From: Streptomyces sp. XD-27
Lineage (GTDB): Bacteria > Actinomycetota > Actinomycetes > Streptomycetales > Streptomycetaceae
Reading direction: 5' to 3'
DNA: 64,000 nt
Assembly: GCF_030553055.1 (NCBI RefSeq)
Contig: NZ_CP130713.1
Location: 4,650,001 to 4,714,000, forward strand
Positions 32,053-39,237 of this stretch are shown one piece after another (positions within the stretch are counted from its first letter, which is position 1; each line of letters starts with the position of its first letter). Position numbers and translations under genes: made by a program. The notes under the pieces were generated by a model, which saw only the letters and a program-made list of their open reading frames with translations, ran no database searches and was not told where the DNA came from.

Positions 32053-32256
32053 TTAAGGCAGTTCGGCGAACTCGCCGCGCTTGATGGCTGTGACGAAGGA
32101 CGACCAGGCGGCTGAGGTGAAGACGAGCGCGGGGCCGTCGGGGTCCTTGCTGTCGCGGACGGGCATGACACCGGGGTGGCCGTCGGCGACCTCGACGCAG
32201 TTGTTCGCCCCGCCGTCGCTGTAGCTGGACTTGCGCCACGCGGTCGGGGTCGTCAT
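32053..32256 (-). CDS. DUF397 protein, second copy
   Basis: 67 residues. The DUF397 core WRKSSYSDGGANNCVEVADGHPGVMPVRDSKDPDGPALVF is complete and followed by AWSSFVTAIKRGEF. DUF397 proteins occur almost only in actinobacteria next to XRE/DUF5753 regulators (WhiJ, AbaA-type loci) and are thought to modulate the regulator during development. Its ATG overlaps the stop of the neighbouring DUF397 gene. The two copies share most residues and much DNA sequence, showing a tandem duplication. Confidence 0.92.
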   Translation of the reverse strand: MTTPTAWRKSSYSDGGANNCVEVADGHPGVMPVRDSKDPDGPALVFTSAAWSSFVTAIKRGEFAELP

Positions 32257-32465
32257 GAGAACTCGCCCCGCTTCACGGCGGATACGAACGAGGACCAGGC
32301 GTCGGACAAGAAGAGCAAGGCTGGGCCGTTGGGGTCCTTGCTGTCGCGAACAGGCATGACACCAGGGAAGCCGTCGGCGACCTCGACGCAGGTGTTCGGG
32401 CCCGTGTCGCTGTAGCTGGACTTGCGCCACGAGGCGGTGCTCAGGTCTATGCCGGGGGATCGCAT
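32253..32465 (-). CDS. DUF397 protein, first copy
   Basis: 70 residues from ATG 32465, overlapping the end of the XRE regulator gene by 19 bases. Core WRKSSYSDTGPNTCVEVADGFPGVMPVRDSKDPNGPALLF, nearly identical to the second copy. The order regulator - DUF397 - DUF397 with overlapping ends implies one mRNA and coupled translation. In WhiJ-type loci the small protein is proposed to relieve repression by its cognate regulator; two divergent copies may allow different affinities. The first 10 residues (RSPGIDLSTA) differ between copies. Confidence 0.92.
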   Translation of the reverse strand: MRSPGIDLSTASWRKSSYSDTGPNTCVEVADGFPGVMPVRDSKDPNGPALLFLSDAWSSFVSAVKRGEFS

Positions 32466-33301
32466 GGTGAGCTGTCCTCCATCAACTGCTCGATGAACGC
32501 CACGGAATCCCGGGGCGGCAGGGCCAAGTCTCGCAGTGCATCGTAGGTCAGCCTCAGCCGCTCGACGCTCTCCGGCTCCTCGTACAGTTCGCCACCCATG
32601 AAGCTTTCCAGCCAGGCCACGGTATTGCCGCCGGGGCGCATGAGGAGGATCAGCGACTGGCCCTGGACATTGTGCAGTCCCACCGAGAAGGGCAGCACCC
32701 GCACAGTCACGTTCGGCTGTGAGGCCGCCTCCACTACGTGGCTGAGCTGTTTGTGCCACTCCTCCGTGTCAAGTAGGGGGCGCCTGAGCCCGGCCTCATC
32801 GATGATCGCCCTCAGCTGCACAGAAGGCTGACGCCGCAGGAGTTCCTGCCTGCCCATCCGCGCCTCAAGCTGCCCCTCCAACTCGGCGGTGTTTTCCGGC
32901 CCATGCGGAACGGTCCACAACCATGCCCGAGCGTATGCCTCGGTCTGGAGGATGCCCGGAATGGCGCTGCCCGCGTAGTGCTCGATGGCTGTGGCTTCCG
33001 CCTCAAGCTCCAAGTACCGCACGTACTTGTCGCGGAACGTGGCTCGGTCCTTCGCCAGCTCCCACAGAATCATCAGGTGCGGCGTCGTCCCGTAAAACGT
33101 GTCCAGTGTTTCGATGGCCTCCGGGCCGCCAAGGCTTCTTCCGGTTTCCAACCGGTGCAGATATGAGTAGTCCCAACCGACCTTGTCCGCCAGCTCCCGC
33201 ACGGATATCCCGGACTTCTTGCGCAGCCGTGTGAGTTCCTCGGCCAGCATCTCGCGAGGTGTTCGCACACCGTCCTTTGAGATGGGTTTCCGTGGCGGCA
33301 T
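32447..33301 (-). CDS. XRE-family regulator with DUF5753 domain (WhiJ-like)
   Basis: 284 residues. An N-terminal helix-turn-helix (LTRLRKKSGISVRELADKVGWDYSYLHRLETGRSLGG, about 23-58) is followed by the DUF5753 domain (YLELEAEATAIEHYAGSAIPGILQTEAYARAW through RLTYDALRDLALPP). This pairing with downstream DUF397 genes defines whiJ-type loci, which repress development genes in Streptomyces. ATG 33301 has GGAGG eight bases upstream. The divergent region upstream contains three TTGCA-type elements and a long inverted repeat, probably its operator and that of the small-protein operon opposite. Confidence 0.93.
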   Translation of the reverse strand: MPPRKPISKDGVRTPREMLAEELTRLRKKSGISVRELADKVGWDYSYLHRLETGRSLGGPEAIETLDTFYGTTPHLMILWELAKDRATFRDKYVRYLELEAEATAIEHYAGSAIPGILQTEAYARAWLWTVPHGPENTAELEGQLEARMGRQELLRRQPSVQLRAIIDEAGLRRPLLDTEEWHKQLSHVVEAASQPNVTVRVLPFSVGLHNVQGQSLILLMRPGGNTVAWLESFMGGELYEEPESVERLRLTYDALRDLALPPRDSVAFIEQLMEDSSPCDPPA

Positions 33302-33314
33302 CGAACACCCCTCC

Positions 33315-33383
33315 GTTGCACAAGCAGGTAGGCCACGTCCTGCAACACCATGCCGAGTGCTGCAACGTGACCCTCTGGTCACG
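33315..33383. promoter_or_regulatory. Operator-like region of the whiJ-type locus
   Basis: GTTGCA (33315), TGCAAC (33341) and TGCAAC (33361) are followed by the perfect inverted repeat CGTGACC-CTCT-GGTCACG (33366-33383). It lies between the divergent XRE regulator and the small-protein operon. Confidence 0.6.
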
Positions 33384-33483
33384 ATAGGTGAACTTCCGCC
33401 AGGCTGAGGGGCATTCAAGCGAAGACCCCCGCGACGTTCGTGGCGTCCGGGGGCGTGGCCATCAACCCCGGGAGGTTGACGAC

Positions 33484-33654
33484 ATGCCGAAGACTATCGG
33501 CAGGACCTTCGAACCGCAGCCGAATCCCCCTCAGCAGGGCGGAGATCAAGACAACCCGCCGCACCCAGCCCCCACCCTCACAGAACTCGGCCAGCGCGCC
33601 GACGACCTCGCCGCGCAGATCCGGGACCACCTCGCGCGGGAGGGGCGGAAATGA
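33484..33654 (+). CDS. Small hypothetical protein, 56 residues
   Basis: 56 residues from ATG 33484 with GGGAGG upstream. The first half is Pro/Gln/Asn-rich (EPQPNPPQQGGDQDNPPHPAP), the second half one amphipathic helix (LTELGQRADDLAAQIRDHLAREG). No family recognised. It starts a run of coupled genes (ATGA overlap with the next) reading away from the XRE regulator. A GC hairpin (33426-33453) lies in its leader. Confidence 0.6.
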   Translation: MPKTIGRTFEPQPNPPQQGGDQDNPPHPAPTLTELGQRADDLAAQIRDHLAREGRK

Positions 33655-33890
33655 CCCGCGCGTCCTACCGCTTCCGCGAGTACGCGATCACGCCGGACAC
33701 CGAGCCCGACGCCGAGCCGCACACGTACGCCATGACCTGCGCGGTGTGCCACGAGCGCGGGCACCGCAGCGAGGACATGGACGACGCGCACGAGTGGGTG
33801 GTCCGGCACCTAAAGGCCAACCCCGAACACCTCACGTACCGCGAGCACATCACCCGCCCGTACCGCGCCGTCCCCGGGACGTGGCTGTGA
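33651..33890 (+). CDS. Small Cys/His protein, DUF7848-like
   Basis: 79 residues. YRFREYAITPDTEPDAEPHTYAMTCAVCHERGHRSEDMDDAHEWVVRHLKANPEHLTYREHITRPYR: a CxxC pair and several His suggest a zinc-ribbon-like fold. Similar proteins, as I recall annotated DUF7848, accompany whiJ-type loci and phage-like regulator clusters in Streptomyces; function unknown. Its ATG overlaps the previous stop and its own stop overlaps the next GTG. The next gene repeats the CxxC-Trp-His pattern, so they may be paralogues. Confidence 0.65.
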   Translation: MTRASYRFREYAITPDTEPDAEPHTYAMTCAVCHERGHRSEDMDDAHEWVVRHLKANPEHLTYREHITRPYRAVPGTWL

Positions 33891-34414
33891 ACGCGCGCAC
33901 GGCGGACCCGGCGGGCGGCACGATCGTCAAGGGTGCCGAGTGGGTGCTCAGCGCCGAGACCGCCGAAGGGGCGCCGCGGGGGATCTTCGGCGCGCAGTGC
34001 CTCCGGTGCGGGGACGAGTGCTGGATGGACGACGACCGGCGGCCGGTCGAGGCGTGGATCATCGACCACACGCGCAGCGACGCGGCGCACGCGCAGTTCC
34101 GGTTCACGACCGAGCGCTTCTGCCGTGTCGACCCCGCGCCCGCCGCCCCGGCACCCGGCCCCACGCTGACGGCCGCGGCGGCTCCGGCTCCGGCCCCGGC
34201 CGCGGCCCCGGTCTCGACCCCAGGCCACGGCCACCGCCCGCCCCGCGCCCGCGCCCACGCGCTCCCGCGTACCTCCCGGAGCGGGCCCGCGAGGGCCCTA
34301 CGCCGCGCGCTCGCCCGCACCCTGGCCCGCGCCCGGCGTTACGCGGGTCCCCTGCTCCTCGTACTCCTCGTGGCCGGGTCCACCGCCTTGGGCGCCCTGC
34401 TCGCCACGAGTTGA
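33887..34414 (+). CDS. CxxC-domain protein with C-terminal membrane anchor
   Basis: 175 residues. The N-terminal 75 residues (WVLSAETAEGAPRGIFGAQCLRCGDECWMDDDRRPVEAWIIDHTRSDAAHAQFRF) share the CxxC, Trp and His spacing of the preceding protein. A long Pro/Ala/Arg low-complexity linker (about 80-150) leads to one transmembrane helix at the C-terminus (PLLLVLLVAGSTALGALLATS). This makes a tail-anchored zinc-ribbon-like protein. GTG start inside the previous stop. Function unknown; co-expression with the small proteins around it is likely. Confidence 0.6.
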   Translation: MNARTADPAGGTIVKGAEWVLSAETAEGAPRGIFGAQCLRCGDECWMDDDRRPVEAWIIDHTRSDAAHAQFRFTTERFCRVDPAPAAPAPGPTLTAAAAPAPAPAAAPVSTPGHGHRPPRARAHALPRTSRSGPARALRRALARTLARARRYAGPLLLVLLVAGSTALGALLATS

Positions 34415-34463
34415 ACCGACGAACCACAAGACCCGCACAAGACCCGAAAGAAGGAGATGAGCT

Positions 34464-34601
34464 GTGGTCGCCGACGGCAAGCACAAGGGAGATCCCGCCC
34501 CCATCAAGCCCTGGACGCCTCCGCCACCGCCCCCGCCGGACGGCGACCGGCCGCAGAAGACGCAGAGGTCGCAGAAGGAGTCGCAGAAGGAGAGGTCATA
34601 G
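34464..34601 (+). CDS. Proline-rich small peptide, 45 residues
   Basis: 45 residues from GTG 34464, with AAGGAG seven bases upstream, the best ribosome site of this operon. The sequence is charged with a central IKPWTPPPPPPPDGDRP run and a Gln/Lys/Ser tail (QKTQRSQKESQKERS). No signal peptide. It ends three bases before a PCMT-like methyltransferase gene, so the two are made together. It could be a partner or substrate of that enzyme, but no RiPP core motif (FxLD or similar) is present and no ATP-grasp or LanB gene is nearby. Confidence 0.6.
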   Translation: MVADGKHKGDPAPIKPWTPPPPPPPDGDRPQKTQRSQKESQKERS

Positions 34602-34604
34602 CCA

Positions 34605-35729
34605 GTGGCACACGACTGGCGCCCGCGCCACGCAGCGCTCCTGGATGCCCTGGAGGCGTCCGGGGCGCTGCGCCCCGACTGGCGCCCCGCGTTCGACCGG
34701 GTGCCGCGCCACCTGTTCATCCCCGGTCAGGTCTGGACGCAGGAGGCCACCTGCGTACCCGTCACGACCGAGGCGGCGTGGTGGGACCTGGTGTACCGCG
34801 ACGTGCCGATCGTGACGCAGGTCGACGACGGCCGAAGCGGCGGCCCCGGGGTGGCGACCTCGTCGAACTCCATGCCCACGATGGTCGCCCGGATGCTCGC
34901 GGCACTCGACGTCGCCGACGGGCAGCGGGTGTTGGAGATCGGGACCGGGTCCGGCTGGAACGCCGCGCTGCTCGCCGCCCGCCTCGGATCCGGGAACGTC
35001 ACCACCGTCGAGGTCGATCCGCTGCTGGCGGAGCGGGCGGCGCGCGCCGTCAAGGAGGCGGGGTACGGCCCCCACGTCGTCTACGGCGACGGCGAGCGCG
35101 GGTGGGCGCCCGGCGCGCCGTACGACCGGGTCGTCGCCACGTGCTCCGTGCGCCGTATCCCGTACGCGTGGGTGCGGCAGACGGCGCCGGGCGGGGTCAT
35201 CGTCGCGCCGCTGGCATGGGACTTCTGGTCGGGCCTCCTGGTACGGCTCGTCGTGGCGGACGAGGGCGCTGACCGGGTGGCGTCCGGCGGGGTGCTCGGG
35301 GGCGCGCGGTTCATGCCGATGCGGTCCGAGCGGCCGCACGAGGGGCTCGCCGTCGACGATGGCACCGCCCGCCGCGCGACCGCCACCGGCAACGGCACCG
35401 GCACCGTCTCCCCGGACGGCCTGGCCGGTCTCGCCGGTCTCGGCTTCGCGCTGTACGCGGGACTGCGGCTGCCCGGTGTCGTCATGGCCGACGGGGAGCA
35501 CGACGGCCGCTCTCAGGTGTGGCTCCACGACCGCGCGGGGTCGGCGGCCACGGCGACGGCGGAGGAGGTGTGGCAGTACGGGCCCCGGGACCTGTGGGAC
35601 GAGGTCGCCGCCGTACACGCCGACTACGTACGGGACGGCAGCCCGGACGCCGACGCGTTCGAGGTCGCGGTCACGGCCGACGGCCACCACGTGCGGCGGC
35701 GGTCCCGGCAGCCGCGGGCGGACGGCTGA
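34605..35729 (+). CDS. PCMT-like SAM-dependent methyltransferase
   Basis: 374 residues. The fold matches protein-L-isoaspartate O-methyltransferase: FDRVPRHLFIPG near the N-terminus, QVDDGRSGGPGVATSSNSMPTMVARMLAAL before the SAM motif VLEIGTGSGWNAALLAARLG, then VTTVEVDPLLAERA. The C-terminal 170 residues extend beyond true PCMTs, as in methyltransferases of Streptomyces peptide-modification and regulator clusters. Target unknown. GTG start three bases after the small Pro-rich peptide. Ends the operon and is followed by a 33-bp tandem repeat. Confidence 0.82.
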   Translation: MAHDWRPRHAALLDALEASGALRPDWRPAFDRVPRHLFIPGQVWTQEATCVPVTTEAAWWDLVYRDVPIVTQVDDGRSGGPGVATSSNSMPTMVARMLAALDVADGQRVLEIGTGSGWNAALLAARLGSGNVTTVEVDPLLAERAARAVKEAGYGPHVVYGDGERGWAPGAPYDRVVATCSVRRIPYAWVRQTAPGGVIVAPLAWDFWSGLLVRLVVADEGADRVASGGVLGGARFMPMRSERPHEGLAVDDGTARRATATGNGTGTVSPDGLAGLAGLGFALYAGLRLPGVVMADGEHDGRSQVWLHDRAGSAATATAEEVWQYGPRDLWDEVAAVHADYVRDGSPDADAFEVAVTADGHHVRRRSRQPRADG

Positions 35730-35740
35730 GATCGCGCCGG

Positions 35741-35840
35741 GAGCCGGGAGCCAGGGCCGGGGCCGTGGGCCTGGAGCCGGGGGCCAGGGCCGGGGCCGTG
35801 GGCCTGGAGCCGGGGGCCAGGGCCGGGGGTCGTGGACCTG
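35741..35840. repeat. 33-bp tandem repeat, three copies
   Basis: Units begin at 35741, 35774 and 35807; each begins GAGCCGGGGGCCAGGGCCGG or a close variant and the third has one extra G. The array fills the gap between the convergent methyltransferase and MerR genes; no gene or T-tract terminator was seen. Confidence 0.9.
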
Positions 35841-35864
35841 GGTCGCGGCGAGGGGCACGACCGG

Positions 35865-36221
35865 TCACGGCCTCGCCGTGTCGATCACCTCGTCCAGGAC
35901 GTCACGCGAACGCACCAGATCCGCGATCGTCCGATCGATGCGGTCCCGTTCCGCCGTGAGGTCGGCGATCAGCCGCGGCGTGGCGATCGCGGACGGGCCG
36001 CCGTCCGCGTCCCGCATGCAGGGCAGCAGCTGCGCGATCTTCTTGCTGCACAGGCCCGCGGCGTAGAGCGCCTGGATGCGGATGACCCGGTCCACCGCCC
36101 ACTCGCCGTAGTCGCGGTGGCCGCCGGGGGTGCGCTCGGCCCTCAGCAGCCCCTGCGTCTCGTAGTAGCGCAGCGACCGCTCGCTGACGCCGGTGCGTCG
36201 CGCCAGTTCACCGATCCGCAT
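35865..36221 (-). CDS. MerR-family transcriptional regulator
   Basis: 118 residues. An N-terminal winged helix (MRIGELARRTGVSERSLRYYETQGLLRAERTPGGHRDY) and a C-terminal coiled helix (TPRLIADLTAERDRIDRTIADLVRSRDVLDEVI). Two Cys (LCSKK, LPCMR) are present but not in a metal-binding arrangement. It diverges from an Old Yellow Enzyme gene across a symmetric operator-like site; MerR proteins commonly activate such genes by untwisting a long spacer promoter. Signal unknown, perhaps an electrophile handled by the reductase. Confidence 0.92.
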   Translation of the reverse strand: MRIGELARRTGVSERSLRYYETQGLLRAERTPGGHRDYGEWAVDRVIRIQALYAAGLCSKKIAQLLPCMRDADGGPSAIATPRLIADLTAERDRIDRTIADLVRSRDVLDEVIDTARP

Positions 36222-36251
36222 TCCCCACCTCGCATACCGGCTGAGCGACTT

Positions 36252-36275
36252 GAATCTGACACTGATGTCAACTTC
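36252..36275. promoter_or_regulatory. Symmetric operator between merR and the OYE gene
   Basis: GAA-N2-TGACA-N4-TGTCA-N2-TTC is a perfect dyad of 24 bp lying 12 bases before the OYE start, over the expected promoter. TTGAAT at 36250 could be the -35 element. Confidence 0.65.
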
Positions 36276-36287
36276 TACCGTACCGGC

Positions 36288-37529
36288 ATGACGGACACAG
36301 CCACTGCCTCCCGCCTCTTCGAGCCCGCCCGCCTCGGCGAGCTGCGCCTGCCCAACCGCCTGGTGATGGCGCCGCTGACCCGCAACCGCGCCGCGGCCGA
36401 CGGGGTTCCGCTACCGATCATGGCCACCCACTACGCCCAGCGCGCCTCCGCGGGTCTGATCATCGCGGAGGGGTCCACGCCGAACGCTGTGGGGCAGACG
36501 TACCCGAACATCACCGCGATCCACAACGAGGCGCATGTGGCCGGATGGCGCCGGGTGACCGACGCGGTGCGCGCCGCCGGCGGCCGGATGTTCCTCCAGC
36601 TCCAGCACGGTGGCCGGGTCGGCCACCCCGAGACCAGCGGGCTGACGCCGGTCGCGCCCTCGCCCGTTCCGCTTCCGGACACGATCCACACGCCGAGCGG
36701 GCGCCAACCCGCCGTCGTACCGCGCGAGATGACGATCGAGGACATCCGCTCCACCGTGGCCGACTTCGCCGCCGCCGCGCGCAACGCCATGGACGCGGGC
36801 TTCGAGGGGGTGGAGGTGCACGCCGCCAACGGCATGCTTCTGCACCAGTTCATGACGCGGGGTACCAACCGCCGCACCGACGCCTACGGCGGCTCGGTGG
36901 CCGCCCGCATCCGCTTCCCCGTCGAGGTAGTCCGGGCCGTCGCCGACGCGATCGGCCCCGAGCGGGTGGGCGTGCGCATCGCGCCCGGAGCCACCTTCAA
37001 CGGCATCGAGGAGGGCGACGCCGAGACCCTCTACCCGGCGCTCATCGGCGCCCTGGCGGACGCCGGGCTCGCCTATCTGCACATCGTCTTCGCCGACCCC
37101 GATGACACTCTCTTCCAGGACATACGGAAGAACTGGCCGGGCGTGCTGATGGCCAATCCGCGGCTGCCGTGGCCGGGGCCGATCCCCGCCGACGGGGGGC
37201 GGCGCGAGGGTGAGCGGCTGCTGGCCGCGGGGGCCGACCTCGTGGCGCTGGGCCGTGCGTTCCTCGCCAATCCGGACCTGGTCGAACGGCTGCGCGTCGG
37301 CGCGCCGCTCAACCCGGTGCGCGACCAGTACTTCATGTACGTGGGCGGCGAGACCGGCTACACCGACTACCCCGCCTTGGCGGACGGCCCGGCCTTGACG
37401 GACGACCCAGCCTTGGTGGACGACCCGTCCGTGGCGAAGACCCCGGAGCGGGCCGCCGCGGCCGCGGCCTCCGCGGCGCGGTCGGCGGTCGGCTCGTCCA
37501 GTGGGGCATCGGTGGTCAGCAGGCGGTAG
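36288..37529 (+). CDS. Old Yellow Enzyme-type alkene reductase with run-on C-terminus
   Basis: 413 residues. FMN-dependent NAD(P)H:alkene reductase of the NemA/OYE class: LFEPARLGELRLPNRLVMAPLTRNRA, LQLQHGGRVGHPETSG, GFEGVEVHAANGMLLHQFMTRGTNRRTDAYGGS and VALGRAFLANPDLVERL. The family usually ends near residue 363 (YFMYVGGETGYTDYP). Here it continues for about 50 residues through a 6-residue repeat (ALADGP, ALTDDP, ALVDDP) and Ala/Ser low complexity, antisense to the neighbouring TetR gene. The active site is intact, so activity is likely kept. Probably regulated by the divergent MerR protein. Confidence 0.9.
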   Translation: MTDTATASRLFEPARLGELRLPNRLVMAPLTRNRAAADGVPLPIMATHYAQRASAGLIIAEGSTPNAVGQTYPNITAIHNEAHVAGWRRVTDAVRAAGGRMFLQLQHGGRVGHPETSGLTPVAPSPVPLPDTIHTPSGRQPAVVPREMTIEDIRSTVADFAAAARNAMDAGFEGVEVHAANGMLLHQFMTRGTNRRTDAYGGSVAARIRFPVEVVRAVADAIGPERVGVRIAPGATFNGIEEGDAETLYPALIGALADAGLAYLHIVFADPDDTLFQDIRKNWPGVLMANPRLPWPGPIPADGGRREGERLLAAGADLVALGRAFLANPDLVERLRVGAPLNPVRDQYFMYVGGETGYTDYPALADGPALTDDPALVDDPSVAKTPERAAAAAASAARSAVGSSSGASVVSRR

Positions 37530-38053
37530 TAGAGGGGGGCGGAGACGGCGCGGATGACCTCGCGGGTGTCGGTTCCCTCCGGCAGCTCGCCCCGCTCGAC
37601 GGCCTGTCGGACGCACGGCTCCCACTCCGCGACGCGGGTCTCGTAGAAGCGGTGGAGGGCGGCGGCCGTCTGCTCGTCGCAGGTGGCGGCGGCGATCACG
37701 GCCTTGAAGAGGGCGCCCTGGCGGGGGTCGGCCAGGGTGCGCTGGACGAGCCGGGCGTTGGCGCGCAGGTCGCCCAGCAGCGTCCCCGTCTCCGTACGCG
37801 GCAGCGACTGCTCGGCCATGTCGGCGAGCAGGTCGGCGACCAGAGTGGTCGGCGTCCCCCAGCGCCGGTACACCGTCGTCTTCCCCACCTCGGCGCGGCG
37901 GGCCACGTCGGCGAGGTCGAGGCGGGCGAGGCCGCCTTCGGCGAGCGCGTCTCCGGCGGCGCGCAACACGGCGGCCCGTACGCGGGCGGTCCGCCCGCCG
38001 GGGCGCACGGTGCCTGGCTCCACGCTTCCCGGCTCCACACTTCCGGAGGTCAT
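37367..38053 (-). CDS. TetR-family transcriptional regulator
   Basis: 228 residues. N-terminal repeats (GSVEPGSVEPGTVRPGG) precede the TetR helix-turn-helix (RVRAAVLRAAGDALAEGGLARLDLADVARRAEVGKTTVYRRWGT) and a ligand domain with FKAVIAAATCDEQTAAALHRFYE and EVIRAVSAPLYYRLLT. The last 18 residues are three 6-residue repeats (GSSTKA, GSSVKA, GPSAKA) overlapping the OYE gene by 163 bp on the other strand. ATG 38053 has GGAG at seven bases. It diverges from an aldo/keto reductase gene across likely TetR operators. Confidence 0.9.
   Translation of the reverse strand: MTSGSVEPGSVEPGTVRPGGRTARVRAAVLRAAGDALAEGGLARLDLADVARRAEVGKTTVYRRWGTPTTLVADLLADMAEQSLPRTETGTLLGDLRANARLVQRTLADPRQGALFKAVIAAATCDEQTAAALHRFYETRVAEWEPCVRQAVERGELPEGTDTREVIRAVSAPLYYRLLTTDAPLDEPTADRAAEAAAAAARSGVFATDGSSTKAGSSVKAGPSAKAG
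37374..37427. repeat. 18-bp tandem repeat coding on both strands, three copies
   Basis: Units GCCTTGGCGGACGGCCCG, GCCTTGACGGACGACCCA and GCCTTGGTGGACGACCCG. On the plus strand they encode the ALxDxP repeats of the OYE protein, on the minus strand the GSSxKA repeats of the TetR protein. Confidence 0.9.
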
Positions 38054-38108
38054 AACGGGACTCCAATTCCATTAATGGGTTGGCCTCTGCTACGTTAGAC
38101 CCATCTTA

Positions 38109-38128
38109 AACGGGACGCGGGTCCCGTT
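38109..38128. promoter_or_regulatory. Candidate TetR operator
   Basis: AACGGGAC-GCGG-GTCCCGTT is a perfect inverted repeat 25 bp before the aldo/keto reductase start. A matching half site AACGGGAC occurs at 38054 just before the tetR ATG, and the palindrome CCATTAATGG lies at 38069-38078. Confidence 0.65.
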
Positions 38129-38153
38129 AGGGGTTTGGGGAAGGGGAACGGCC

Positions 38154-39203
<1,050 letters not shown>

Positions 39204-39237
39204 CGGAGTGCTCGATGGCCTCCCGGTAGCGCGGCGG

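Noticed and set aside
31303..32115. Plus-strand open frame opposite the secreted protein gene
   Set aside because: Gly/Arg-rich translation with no signal, and the minus-strand gene has a good ribosome site and signal peptide.
34464..34601. Graspetide or FxLD-type RiPP precursor
   Set aside because: No core motif and no ATP-grasp, LanB or radical SAM gene nearby; only a methyltransferase.
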